Source: Acanthamoeba castellanii str. Neff
Lineage: Eukaryota > Discosea > Longamoebia > Acanthamoebidae
Assembly (NCBI RefSeq): GCF_000313135.1
Contig: NW_004457584.1
Location: 274,768 to 338,767, forward strand
DNA length: 64,000 bases
Direction of reading: 5' to 3'
In this document: positions 40,978-54,000 of the stretch, piece after piece
How the letters are laid out: each line of letters begins with the position of its first letter
How positions within the stretch are numbered: position 1 is the first letter of the stretch
The notes under the pieces: generated by a model
What the model was told of the DNA's origin: nothing
The model's input: only the letters and a program-made list of their open reading frames with translations
Databases searched by the model: none
Position numbers and translations under genes: made by a program

Positions 40978-41560
40978 CATCTTGTAGCCCGTAATCTAAT
41001 TGGTCTGGATAATTGTTTGCAGGCCTCTAGCTATCCAGGCAAGCGAGAAAACTGATTCACTTTGTTTTCAAAAGTGATTTTTACGCTTTGAGTTGTGAAT
41101 CCAACAGCGCACTGTTGAGCTCTGAGCTGGACGCCATCTTGTAGCCCGTGGTCTGATTGGTCTGGATATTAATTTTCGGGCCTCTAGCTATAAAGGCAAG
41201 CGAGATAACAAATCCGCTTTGTTGTCGGAAGTGATTTTAAGCGATTAGTTGTAAGGCAATTAGTTGTCCGGAGAGCGCGCTGTGGAGCCCTGAGGTGTGC
41301 GCCATCTTGTAGCCCGTGGTCTAGTTTGTTAGGACTTTTATTTTCAGGCCTCTAGCTATCAAGGCAAGCGAGGAAACTGATCCGCTTTGCGTGGTGGACA
41401 GCTTCTGAGCGGCGAGGTGTGAGGCGAACAGCGCGCTGTGGAGCCCTGAGGTGTGCGCCATCTTGTAGCCCGTGGTCTAGTTGGTCTGGATATTTATTTT
41501 CAGGCCTCTAGCTTTCAAGGCAAGCCAGAAAACTGATCCCCTTTGTGTGGTGCATGTTCG
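40978..41560. repeat. Tandem repeat of about 160 bp, 3.5 copies
   Basis: Copies begin CATCTTGTAGCCCGT at 40978, 41135, 41303 and 41459 (spacings 157, 168, 156). Each contains GGCCTCTAGCTATC/TA..AAGGCAAGCGAGA and ends with GCGCGCTGTGGAGCCCTGAG or a variant before the next CATCTT. Copies differ by roughly 10-20 percent, so the array is old. Base composition differs from the surrounding genes. Confidence 0.9.
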
Positions 41561-41704
41561 TCTGGCAAAAAATCTAAGTCCAAAACTCCGCCCCACGGGG
41601 AGTACGGCGTTTGCGGCCCACACAATATTATTTTTTTTGTATTTGTATTTGTATTTATTTTATTTTTGTCGACACCCGCTCCGGCCAAGCAAGGTTGCTT
41701 ACCC
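41561..41704. other. ISWI 3' flank
   Basis: AT-rich stretch with TTTGTATTTGTATTTGTATT before the ISWI stop; on the sense strand this is A-rich (AAATACAAATACAAA) and probably holds the polyadenylation region. Confidence 0.4.
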
Positions 41705-44700
41705 CTAGTCATCCATCTTGCGCCGCTTGGTGTTCTGGGCGGAGGAGCCTTGTGATTGGTGGTCCCCTGGTGTGGGCCGTGCTCTCTTTGGCGCGGAGGC
41801 TGTGGTGCTGTTGCCCTTTTTCCCCCCCACCTTGCGGCCACGGGAGGCTTGCGTGTCTGCCTGTGGCGGAAACAAAAACTTAAGCCTCTGTCTGAGCGCA
41901 CTGGCCCACGTTGGGGGGGCTTGTGGAGCGTACCTTTTCAAGCATCTTTATGAGGGTGTCACAGCGCCGGCCAAGTTCCTGCGGCGTGCGGGACTTGAGG
42001 AACCAGTCGAAGCGGAATTGCCAGGAGCGACGAATTTCCTGTTTCAGCCGATCCCAGTTGCCGTAGCCGATTTGGTGGGTCGTGCACAGGATGAACTGGT
42101 CTTCCTCCTGCGTGTAGATTCTGCCCTTGCCACTCGTGTAGGTAAGGTCCAGCTGCCACCACGCGTTGGTGCAAGACTCCACTGCCGAGGCCAACATGGC
42201 CGCCATCTCCTCACGACGGCGCAGCTGCAGCGTGCAAAGAGAGGGGAGGGGTAGAGTAGTGAGTATATTCACTCTGCACCACCAGACCCATGTGGGAGGT
42301 GGATACCTTGGCTTCGCCCTTCTCGATGTTGGCCAGAAGCCGGGGCCAGTCTTGTGCGAGAGCGGTGTCGGCAGTTTGCCACAAGGCCTTCGAGTAGTTC
42401 TCCACTTCCTCTCGGCTCTTGGAATCCTTGAGAGCTGCGGCGATGCTGTCGAGGTCCCACCTCCCGTATCGCTACAGGCCCGTTCACCAGCGTGCCCGGC
42501 AGGCAATTCACACACACACACACACACACCCGACACCCGTAAGGAGCAGAAGGGCAAGGGCGAGGGCGATTGGGGGTAGGTAGGTAGGTAGGTAGGTAGG
42601 AGGGGTAGTGCACCTCGCAGGCCTTGACAAACGCATTGAAGTCCCGACGATTCCAGCTGCCGAATCCCTCGGCGAGCAAGGCGTCCTTTTCCGCCTCCTC
42701 CTCCTTGGTGAGCTCCCCAAAGTCGGGCTGTGCCTCTTGTTGCTCCTGCTGCTCCTGCTCGGCATCGTCGGCCAGCGCTGGCTCGGCTCTGGCCTTGGCC
42801 GTTTGCCATTCCACCTTGGCCTGCGTGTGTCGTATGTGTCGTGTGTGTCGTGTGCGTCGTGTGCGTCGTGTGTGTCGTGGAGAAGAAAGGCAACGGGCTG
42901 CGTGAGGGGAAGTGGAGTGGAGTGTGCTGTCAGGATGGAGCGGGTACTGCGTAGGCCACTGCCTCCTTGTGTAGAAGCTCGTGCAGGCGTGCAGGAAACA
43001 GCTGGAAATCGTGCAGCACGGGCTGCTTGAGGGCTCTCGGAGCGGCAGGTGCTTTCTTGTTGTTGGCTCCTTTGTCGGGCCGCATGACTCCGCGATAGTA
43101 CCCATCGACGGAATAGTCCTTGGCCACCTTGCGCGTGCGCGAGGGAGGCTTCATCCAGCTCTGCTTCTTCCTCCCTCCTCGCGCCTCCGCAGAGTAGTCG
43201 ACGCCCTGATGTATGGAAACGGTGTGACACACGAGCACGCACGCACGCACGCAGAGGATAGCGCAGCCGCCTTCATGGTAAGCCCTGGGCGGGTGGGCGG
43301 GTGGGCTGGTTCAAGAGAAGAGGGGCGGGCGCGCACCTGGAATTGGTAGAGGGAGGCCTGCTGCTGCGGATTGGTGTTGCCGAGGGAGAAGTCGAGCAGG
43401 GTGTTGGCGCTTGACTGGAACTTCTCGTTGAGCTCCTCGGTGCGCTGCGCGCCGCGGGAGATGATGAGGTCGATGTCCTCGTCGGTGATGGTGCTGTCGC
43501 CCGACTTGAAGATCTCGTCGGCGCCGAACCGGATCATGGAGAGGAGCTCGTCTTCACCCAGGGCCTTGTTCTTTTCCGCGAGACGCCCCTTCTGGATGAC
43601 AACCGCGTCCAGGTGCAGCTTGGCCTGCGGGACGCCGATGCCGTGCGCGTGCGCGTGGGTGTAATGTTAGGGGGGGGGCAACCCTGTCGTCCCATCGTAG
43701 TTGTATCGGTGGCGGTGGCGGTGGCGGCGGCGGCGGCCACATAAATAGGGGGTGGGTGGGTGGGTGGGGTCATCATCATACCTCGGCTCGCTCGATGACC
43801 TTCTCTTCGATGGAGCCGTCGGTGACGAAGCGGAAGACGGTGACGGGCTTGGTCTGGCCGATGCGGTGGGCGCGGTCCTGAGCCTGGAGGTCGACCTGCG
43901 GGTTCCAGTCTGAGTCGTAGAGGACGACGGTGTCGGCGGTGGCGAGGTTGATGCCGAGGCCGCCGGCGCGGGTGGAGAGGAGGAAGACGAAGAGGGGCGA
44001 GTCGGGGGCGTTGAAGTCGTCGATGGCGCTCTCGCGGTCGAGGGCGTGGCTGCTGCCGTCGATGCGGCGGTACTCGTAGCCGCGGAGGAGCAGGTAGTCC
44101 TCGAGGATGTCGAGGAGGCGGGTCATCTGCGAGAAGATGAGGACGCGCGAGCCCTGCGCGCGGAGCTTGGGGAGGAGCTTGTCGAGCACCACGAGCTTGC
44201 CCGCGTTGGTCACCAGGTGCTCGCCCTCCTCGTAGGGCGGACCCGGCTCGGCGCCCTCGAACAGGTACGGGTGGTTGCAGGCCTTGCGCAGCTGCATGAC
44301 CAGGTTGAGCAGCCGCATGCGCCCGGCCTTGCCCTTGACCACCCCGTTCACGGCCTCGAGGTCGCGCGTGAGGATCCGCAGGTACCACTCCCGCTGCATC
44401 TTGGACATGCCCACGAACAGCTTGATCTCCTTCTTCGCCGGCAGATTACGCTCCACCTCGGCCTTGAGCCGCCGCAGCAGGAACGGCCGCAGCACCATGT
44501 GCAGCTTGCCCACGATCTCGTCCGCCCCCACCGCCGTCGCCTCCCCCTCCTCCTCCCCCTCCTCTTTCTCCTCCTCTTTCTCCTCCTCCTCCTTCTCGGC
44601 CTCCTCAGCCTCCGCCTTCTCGGCCTCTCGCTGCCTCGACTGCTGCTGTTGGTGGTGGTGGCTTGTCCGGGTGGGTTGGTGGTGGTGGTGGTGCTGGTCG

Positions 44701-46150
44701 AGGTTGAACCAGCTGTCAAAGTCCTCGGAGGAGCTGAAGACCTCGGGCAGGAGGAAGTTGAGGAGGGCCCACAGCTCGTCAAGGTTGTTCTGGAGCGGGG
44801 TGCCGGTGAGCAGGAGGCGGTACTGGCTCTTGTAGATGCGCACCACCTGGGAGAGGATCGAGTTCTCGTTCTTGATGCGGTGGGCCTCGTCGATGACGAT
44901 GTACCGCCAGCTGAACTTGCCCAGGGCGGCCTTTTCCTTGACGGCCATCTCGTAGGTGGTCACCAGCACCTCGAACGCGCCCGGCAGCAGATGCTGCACG
45001 CGCAGCTCCGCTCTCTCCTCCTTGTTGCCGTGGAACTTGAGGACCTTCAGCGAGGGACACCACTTGCGGAATTCATTCATCCAGTTGGAGAGCGTCGTCT
45101 TGGGCACGATCACCATGTGCGGCCCGCCCAGGCCTCGCTCGTGCTTGAGGTACCCCAGCAGCGTGATGCTCTGCAGCGTTTTGCCCAGCCCCTGCACCCC
45201 CGATCGCTCCGGATGAGAGACAGAGACAGACCAGACACGAAGCAAACCACCGCACCGCACACAACCACCGCAGCCCACTCGCCTCGGCGAGAACAGAAGA
45301 AGAAGAAGAAGAAGACCCCCTCCCTGCCGAGTAACAAAGCGAGCAATAATAAATGGGGATCGCTCACCATTTCATCAGCCAGAATGCCGTTGATGCCGTT
45401 GTGATAGAGGTTCACCAGCCAGTTGACCCCTTCCACCTGATAGTCTCGCAACGTGCCACCTTCAATCCCTACAAGTAGTGGCAACACACGACACACACGA
45501 CACACCCTTGAGTCGATAGGTTGCGTGGAAGAAAGGGGGGAAGACTTACATGAAGGTGAGCTGGAGATCCACCTGGCTACGTTCTCTTCTTCATCCTGCT
45601 CAAGTTCATCGTGCAAGATCTCCTCGTCCTCTTCTTGCTCCGTAATCCTGCCTCGTTTCTTGCCTCTTTTTTCCTTCCCTTTCCTTCCCTCCCTGCGCAT
45701 TTGTTCAGACATTTAAGATGTTAAGCAGCTTCCTCACGCGTAATTCATTGCCAGCTGGTGCCAACGCACGTGGCGCCCTTGGCGGAGGTGCCGCTCTTGA
45801 TGAAGTGGGTGAAGATCTCAGTCTGCTGAAGAAGATACTTAAGACGGTCGGACTTGGCCTGCCCCTGTTGGAAACATGCAACTCAGCATAATTTCAAATC
45901 CCCCCTCCAGTCAAGTAAACGAGACCTCTTGGGCTTCCACGATTTGGTTCTGTTGGCTTCGAGCTTCTTGGAGAGCGTCCTTTTGCTGCTTGCGCAGATC
46001 ACGCAGACGCTCCTTGTCTCTCTTCCGCACTTCCTCCAGCTTCTCTCTCCTGCTCGCTTCTTCCTCTTCTTCGGTCGGAGGGTTGGCTGTGCTCTCCCCG
46101 TTGTGGCTGACTTCAGCCTCTACCTCCATCATTTCTCTCGGGTTCTCCAT
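41705..46150 (-). CDS. ISWI (SNF2H-type) nucleosome remodelling ATPase
   Basis: ISWI slides nucleosomes using ATP. ATG 46150 gives [20 protein letters not shown], a long Glu/Arg coiled helix ([20 protein letters not shown]), then [20 protein letters not shown] as in animal ISWI, the AutoN-like basic/acidic [20 protein letters not shown], and [20 protein letters not shown]. Walker [25 protein letters not shown] box [35 protein letters not shown]. Lobe 2: [20 protein letters not shown] and [20 protein letters not shown], then [33 protein letters not shown] follows with [57 protein letters not shown] and [20 protein letters not shown]. Ends KRRKMDD at 41705. An insertion of His, Gln and Glu (about 60 residues) sits between the two ATPase lobes. 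Confidence 0.93.
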
Positions 46151-46254
46151 CTTCGTTTGCCCTTGGCGCCAAATCGGAGTGTTAGGCACAACAACTGTTT
46201 CCTTTTCCTTTTCCTTTTGTTTTCTTGGTTCAACTGTACATTTTTCGTTGGGGG

Positions 46255-47478
46255 TCAAGGGTGGATGGTGTCCCACATGGATACAAAAGGGGAGGAGAAG
46301 AAGCCAATGATGGCCTCCAGGAAGTCCTCGCCCTCGTTGGAGACGTCGTGGGTGCGGACGTGGTCGCGCCTGCCCCGCATCATGTCCACAAAGTTGTGGA
46401 GGTTGTGGTAGCGCTCCGGCTCACGGGCGCTGGTGAGCGGGGAGCACAACGTTGTTGTTGTTGGGGAGGAGCTACTGTCCGTGTACGTGTCGGCAGCATC
46501 GCAGCCCGAGTCCTCCTCCTCCTCCTCCTCCTCCTCCTGGCCCTCGCAGTCCGAGGCCAAACGGTAGTGGTCGTTCTCCGTGCTCCGGCCTCCGTAACGA
46601 TCGCCGCCGAGCATCTGTCGGGCCTGCTGGGTGGTGAGCAGGAGGCGAGCAGCAGCAGCAGCAGAAGCGGCAGCGTCGCTGGTCCAAAGGGAAGGAGGGG
46701 GGGGGCGCACGCCAGATACCGACGGTGACGGCGATGGGGCACTGAAGAAGCGAGGCGAATGCGAGGGTGAGGCGGCCGGCGACGACCGGGTGGGTCGGAG
46801 GCCACGCGGCGAACGCTCTGACTCTGCCCCGGGAGAGAAGGACCCTCGCGGAGGAGCCAAAGACGAGGTGCTGCACCGAGAGGCGGAACCGGGCGGCAGG
46901 GGCGGCGGCGACGACGACGAACAGGACAACGACGACGACGAGGCAGCGGAAGACGTGCGTGAATGAGGCCGTCCTCGCAGATCCCGCACAGGCAGGCTGA
47001 GTGGCGGCACCCCGCGCCGCTGCTGGTGCTGTGGCTGTGGCTGAGGCCGTGGTGGTGGCTCACCCTGCTCCTCGTAACCGCCACCGCTGCCGCGGCGGCG
47101 GTTGCGAGGAGTATACGGCCGGCTGCTGTCGTGGCTCGCGGCGCCAGCGTGTCGTGTCGTGCCCTTGCCCTCTTCGCCAGTCTCCTCAGACTCAGAGGCG
47201 GTCTCCTCCTCACTGTCGCTGGTATCGTCACCATCGCCATCATCATCACCACCACCATCATCACCATCATCATCCCGATTGTCGTCATCGTCGTCGTCGT
47301 GGCGGGAGGAGGAGGAGGAGCAGGAGGAGGAGGTGCGCCGGGGCCAACGAGCAGCAGCGAGCTGGCGGCCCGTGCTTTCGGGCCACCGGTGGAGCGCCGC
47401 TTCCCCTCGATCGTCGTCCCCTGACTCGCCCGTTTCTTCTGAAACGTCAGAGTCCGTCTCGTCTGTGTCGGTCTCTCC

Positions 47479-47509
<31 letters not shown>

Positions 47510-47772
47510 TTGCCGCGGTAGTGGTGGTCATGGTGGTGGTGGCCGGGGTAGCGTGTGTCCAGCGACCCAGTCCGCAGTGCAGCCCCTGACCGATACTCCT
47601 GGTGCTGCTGCTGCTGGTGGTGTTGCTGGTGCTGGTGCTGCTTCGCCCGCTCTCTCCCTCCGCCCGACAAGAGGAGGGGCTGGTGGAGATGATGGTGGTG
47701 CGGGTGGTGGTCGATTGCGACTTGCGGCGGGGCCTCCGCCTGGACCTGAACGCCCCCCGGGAGGGCATGCTG

Positions 47773-47803
<31 letters not shown>

Positions 47804-50800
47804 TGGTGGTGGTGGTGCTGGTGGTGGAGGTGGTGGTGGCGCCGGTGGCGAGGAGAGGACAGGGGCAGCACCCCGGCGCGGGGCTTGGGCGCAGCGCTTC
47901 GGTCTTTGGCCTTCGCGGCGGCGGCTCTCCTCACGGCTCCCGGGCGGGACGAGTCGTCGTGTCGGAGCAGCTTCTTCCTCCACTCCTCTTCGCCTTGCCA
48001 CTGCTCCTCCTGGTCTTCCTCCCACTGCTCCTCCCGCTCCTCCTCCTCGTCGTCCTCGTTACCGCCTTTGTTGGTCTCGCCGCCCTCGCGATGAGGCCAC
48101 GGGGAGGGCAGTGAGGGGGATGCTGATAATGCCGACGCCGACAACGACGACGACGACAGTGATGATGCCGGTGGCGGTGGTGATGATCGCGATGGAGCAG
48201 GCCGGTACTTTCGACCTCTTTCCTCCACTCGCGGGTGTCGGGTGTCAAAGCCACTCTCGGCTCGTCCTCGCTCCTGCTGCTGCTGCTCCTGCTGCTGCTG
48301 CTGCAGGCGGTGACGGTGGTCGTCGTCGTGGTCGTCGTCGTGGTGGCGGGGGTGGTTGGGAGCAGAGTAGTGGTGGCGGTGGCGGTGGCGGTGGAGGCGG
48401 TATTCGGGGGAGGACGAGAGGGAGGAGGTGGTGCACGTGGTGGCGGCGGCGGCGGCGGCAGGCCGACGGGACAGATCGTCGACGGGAGCGGGAGAGGCTG
48501 ACTCGTCCTCCTCCTCCTCATCATCCTCTTTCTCGGCGTCGTCGTCATAGTCGCCGCTGCCGCTGCCGTGGTCGTGGTCGTCGTCGTCGTGGTCGTCGTC
48601 GTCGTCGTCGTCCTCGCAGATGAGGTCCTCGTAGCGGAGGTAGCCCTCGTCGTCGCCGTCGGGTACTTCGTAGTCGAGCGAGGCCCAGAACATCTTGAGG
48701 AGGCGGGAGATGACCGGGAACGAGGGCCGCTTGTGGGCGTCCTCGCGCCAGCAGGCCTTGAGGAGGTTCCTGATCTCGACAGGCCAGCCCGCCGGAACCT
48801 GAGGCTTCATCTTGCACTTGACTATCCGGTTCACCACCTCATCGGGCCGCATCTCAGGGAAGGGCGCCTCCTCCGCCAGCATCTCCTGCTCCCATTCCCA
48901 TTCCCATTTTCCAATTCCACAGCGCCCAACAGGAAACCGCCGAAACTCGGTCAGTATAAATGGTAAATATATATATATAGAGAGAGAGAGAGAAGGAAAA
49001 TATGTATGTATGTATGTATCGAGATAAATAGATAGATAGATAGATAGATACGGGACATAGATGGCGCTACGCGGGTGCGGAGAAGGGGAAGAGGGAGAGG
49101 GGGGGGGGCGGAACCCAGAGAAGGACGCCGTAGCTCCAGACGTCTGATTTCTCGGAGGACTCCTTGAGCGAGAGGGCTTCCGGAGCCATCCACTTGACGG
49201 CGCCGAACGGGTTGGTGGTCACGTAGACGTGGCCTTCACGCGACATCCCAAAGTCGGCCACCTTGGCGTCCAGCTTGCCGAGCGCATTCTTGTGCACCTT
49301 TGGGGGGGGGGCTCGTGAGCAGTCGTACCACCCAACCAACGAATCCGCGCGCACGCCAGAGAGGGCAAGCTGGGGGGGGGAGGTGTGGTGACATAGACCA
49401 GAATGTTGCGGGCGGCCAGGTCGCGGTGCAGGATGTCGTGCATGTGGAGGTGCACCATTCCCTCTGCAGGCATGCATGAGGCGCGGATAGATGGGGAAGG
49501 GGGGGGGGCAGGAGCAGCGTCAGGTTCAGCGCAAGGCCCGGTTCGAGGCAAGAAGCGAAGCCAATCAGACGAGCGGGCGCGCGCGCGTGAGTGTCGTGTG
49601 TGTGTGTGCGTGTGTGTTAAATGCGCGTGGCGGTGGCAGTGGCAGTGGCGGTGGCAGTGGCAGTGGCAGTGGCGTGTACCTGCCACGTCCGTGGCGAGCT
49701 TGACCTTGTCCTTGAGGCCCAGGTTGTTGGTGCGCAGAAACGAGCACAAAGACCCCTGGTGGCACGCACGTACCGACGGGATAGGAAGCAGCCGATGGTG
49801 ACGATGAGAGGAGCTCACGCAGAGAAGATCTCACAGACACCAACTGCGTAGCCATTTTGTGCTCCCACCCCCCACCCCCCGGGGGGGAGGGGGTCCCTAT
49901 ACCTCGGAGCACAGTTCGAGGATGATGCCCTGGTCCTCGCCTCCCGAGAGAATGGCTCCGTAGACTTCCACCACGTTAGGATGCGGTGGCAGCTTACTAT
50001 CCTCCACACACGCACGACACGACCAACGACACACACCGGAACATAAAAGCGCGCGCACACCACGCGCGCACACCACGCGCACACGACACAATTAAGTGAG
50101 CAATCAATCGCCTCGGGGGGGGGGACGACGCGCGCATCCAGCGAGCCAGATGGATAGGTTGGGGGGGGGGTGATGGAGAGGAGGGCGGATGAGCGGATGA
50201 GCGGCGGCGGCAGAGAGAAGGCGTGAGAAGGGGCCGCGGTACCTGAATATCTCGATCTCGTGGAGCATGTTCTTGATGTGGCCCGTCATGATGCGCTTGA
50301 TGGCCACGGGCCGCCCCTGCCACAGGGCCCTATACACCGCTGCCTGCCGTCCACTGCAGTAGCGGTCCAAGCAACAGCGGCATATCCACGCGGCCCCATT
50401 GGGGGTGTGGCCAGGCACAACCAGCCAACCAAACAAACCTCGCTCAGCTGGAAGTTGTGCGCGCGGGCGCGTGCTGCGTCGCGTGCGTGCGTGCGTGCCA
50501 AGGGAAGGAGCGGCGCGCTTGCGCTAAAAACAAAACACACACACACACACACACGAGCAGTACCGGCCGATGAGTTCGATCTGCTGGAAGTCCTCCCACT
50601 TTAGGATGACACGCGTGGGTGGTCGCGCGGGAAGTGTGTGAGAAGAGGGCACGGGCGGACCCGCACCCCACTTTTCGTGGGTCCTCTCCCCACGCGGGGT
50701 CGACGCGGTCTCGCCCCCCTCATCGTTCTCTGTTTGGTGCTTGGTGTGAGTTGGCTGGCGCAAGGGGAACTTGAAGAAGGAGCTCCTTTAAAATCAGAGC

Positions 50801-50807
50801 TCTCCAT
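46255..50807 (-). CDS. Tyrosine-kinase-like protein kinase with long low-complexity tail
   Basis: Chosen start ATG 50807 ([20 protein letters not shown]), spliced to [12 protein letters not shown] and [20 protein letters not shown] (G-loop with Ala replacing the third Gly; VAIK lysine). Then [45 protein letters not shown], and the catalytic loop [23 protein letters not shown] is the tyrosine-kinase form rather than HRDLKxxN. DFG is in [20 protein letters not shown], with [30 protein letters not shown] (MAPEAL and [12 protein letters not shown] are also TK-like). The domain closes with [18 protein letters not shown]. After it come about 800 residues in one exon rich in Asp, His, Arg, Ser and Gln up to the stop at 46255. 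No membrane segment or SH2 domain seen. The 5' intron joining the first exon is inferred. Confidence 0.75.
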
Positions 50808-51071
50808 CAATGCCAATTGGATTCTTGAACAAGGAGCTGGTTCGCAACAAAACAAAAAAAAAGTTGGCAAGAAGGTACGGGAGTCGGAATGCCACATGTG
50901 GAGAACCACCGTAGGCGCCACCAGCCCCGCAAAAGGACGCTGCACGCGAGGGATGGACTCGAAGTTGGGCCTGTCTTTTTTTTTTGAGTCTTGCAAACAA
51001 AAACAATACGGGAGTAAGGAAAAGGAAATAAGGAAAAGGAAGGGAAATCTCGTGTTTGTAATTTTCTTCCC

Positions 51072-54000
51072 TCAGAAGTCGAACTCGTCGCGGAAGGCGT
51101 CGATGTCGTAGCGGAGGCTGCGCTCAAGGAGGTCGTCCCTCTCCATGCGCGAGAACACGGTCTGCAGGCTCATCCAGATGTGCTTGGCCGACGGCTGGAT
51201 GGCGAGACAGGCGAGGAACTGGGTGGCCGCTTCCCGGTACATCTCCATGTTGAGGTAACTGATGCCCAAGTTGGCTCGCGCCCGCGTGTACGTGGGCTTG
51301 ATCTTGAGCGATCTGATCATGATCACACGACACACGACACACACACATACACACATACACGACACACACCAGTCCGCCGCACCGCCGTCAGCGTCCGCCC
51401 CCCTTTTGCTGTCTTTGGCTGTTTGGAGGTGGTGCGGTGGTGCGGTGGTGGCCCCAACTGGGAACTGCGTGGTGGTGGTGGTGGTGTGCCACCATACGAG
51501 GGGAGGGAGCGAGGGGGGGGGTGCACGGGGGGTTACCTGTAGTAGGGCGCGAGGGCCTCCTTGCTGTGGTTGCTGTTGGCCAGGGTGGCGCCCAGCTTGT
51601 TCCACAGGGCGTAGTCGTTGGGCCTCTTCTGCAGCGCCAGCCGGAAACAATCGACCGCCTTGTCGTACTCCTGCACCACGTCGTTGTGGAGCAGCAAGCG
51701 GCCGCGATTGCACACATGACCCATGCCATGCCATCCATAGAAGGTGAGTGTCCGCGGCAAACACTGCCTTGCCCTGCCTGGCGTATTGGGAGGGGAGGGG
51801 AGGGGAGGGGGAGGGAGGGGAGGGGTGGGCGTGCCTGGGAAATATTGAAGAGGAGGCCGAGAGCGATCTGCACGTCGGGGTCGGGATCGTGCGGAGACAT
51901 GCGTGCCGCCTCCAGGTACATCTCCGTCACCCGGTCGTGCAATTCCGACTCGTCGTCCATGGTGTCGATTTCTGCAGCCCCCCCCCAACGCGTTGTGTCG
52001 TGTGAGGAATTGGGGATGGTTGGGGGGGGGACCAGCGCACGAGCGGCGCACGCGGAGACGGAGGAGGGGAGGAGGAGACCTTGGGTGAACTCGGGGGCGC
52101 TGAGGAGCGGATGATCGTGGTAGCGCGGGTTGCGTGCGAGCCAGTTCTTGAGCACACGCAGGGCCTGCACGCGGTAGGAGTCGTTGGTGCAGCTCACCGC
52201 CAGTGACATCAGAGCCGGCAGGTCCCTGCGCACCCACACCACACCACACCACACGGGTGTTGTTGTACGGTCGTTAGGCCACGCGCGCTTGGCCACGCGT
52301 GCGGGGAGTGGGAGCGGAGAGAGACGCGGGACGCATTTCGAAATATATATATATATAAATATAAATAAATATATACATACCCGGCGTCGATGTGCGTGGC
52401 GCGGGTGAGGGCAGCAATGGCCCGGTCATCCCGGTCGTTTTCGGCGTGCGCTTCGCCCAGGCGCCTCCACACCTCGTTGTTCTGTATTAGCCCCATCATC
52501 CATCAGCCAGCCCCATCATCCCCGTAGCCGCGCGCGCGCGCGGTGGTTGGGTGTCGGCGCGGACACGCAGGATGCGGCCCAAGAAGGGATTGGCGCTGTG
52601 AGAGATGTGGGTCCATGGCCGCCCCGGCGCGGAAAGAGAGAGAGAGAGAGAGGATGGGTGGGGGTGGGGTGTGCCTGCATGTCGCGTTGGGCAGCGGCCT
52701 CGAAGGCAAGGATGGCGTCGGAAAGCTCGCCGGCGTCAAAGAGCTCGATGCCGCGGAGGAGCGGGGCGGGGTGGTCAGCGAAGGGGTTGTCAGGGCTGAA
52801 TTCGTAGGGCCGTATGCCGCCCCAGGCACCAAAGTTGAACATTCGGCTGATTTCGTCATCGGCCTCGAAGTCGCCAAAGTCCCAGCCCCTCTGGCCCACC
52901 GTCGGGGGCACAAAGTCGTCGTATTCGCCGAGCCAGTCGTTGACGAGATCACTCATCGTGCCCTCTGTGTGTCGTGTGTGTCGTGTGTGTGTCGTGTGTG
53001 TGTGTGTCCACTTATAAGCCGCGTCGTGTCGTGGGCGCGTGCCCTAGCGTATGCAAGGCTACGACGAGCAGCAGCGGAGCAACACGTGCACACAGGTCAT
53101 GGCGAGTGGTCGCGCGCGAACCTTGCGGCGCGGAGGTGGTGGCGGTGGCGGACGTGTTGCTCTCGACCAACTGATCACCCTCCACGGTGACGTGGCCTTG
53201 CGCGATGCGGGACATGAGCTGCACGAACTTGGAGCGTTGCATCTTGGGATCGGCGATGGACGATATGCGGGCCCCCAGGTGCTTCAGCTCCTCCTGCAGA
53301 CACATACCACACACGCGACACACACCACACACGCGACACACACACACCATACAAGGTCAGCGCGGGCATGGCGGCGCGCTGGGTGGGAGCAGTGGTGGGT
53401 CAGAGGAGGTCTTCCCCGCGCGCGCGCGCGCATACCTGCGCCTGCTGGTCGTTGAGGGTGTCGAGGTAGCGGGAGTAGGCGATTCTGTCGCTGAGCTGGT
53501 CCTTCATCTGCTCGAACTCGTTGGTCCACTGCTCCCCCTCGGCCTCGCGCCAGTGGTTCTGGAACTCCCGGAACTCGTGTTCGTCGAACTTGTCAAACTC
53601 CTCCTCCCACGCTGCAGCAGCAGCAGCAGCAGCAGCGGCACCCCGGTCATCGATGATTGACCCACCACCGCCGCCGCCACCACACGTCAGCCCTCAGTTT
53701 CAAAGGTTGGGGGGGGGCGCCTCCATTGGGCGCTGGCCCTCTCTGAGAGGCGGGAGGATGATCGTACCGGCGGGCCTCTCCGATTGCTGGCGGAATTCGC
53801 GGATCCACTCCATGTGGCCCATCTGCTCCGGATTAAACTCCGCCGCCCTGTAGGGGCAACCCATCCCCGCCGCCGCCGCCGCGTTGGGCATCAGCAACGT
53901 GGGCCGCGTGTGCCACTCGGCGGAGGCGAGTGGCGGTGTGGAGGAGGATTTAGAAAGAGAGAGAGAGAGGTATCAGGTACCACGCCTCGGCCTCCTTTTC

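Noticed and set aside
46255..46276. A longer ISWI N-terminus starting at 46276
   Set aside because: It would overlap the end of the kinase gene, and the ATG at 46150 gives a start in keeping with other ISWI proteins.
47001..48623. A 540-codon rightward open frame across the kinase tail
   Set aside because: Antisense shadow of low-complexity codon runs (Arg/Gly-rich product); the leftward frame continues directly from a kinase domain.
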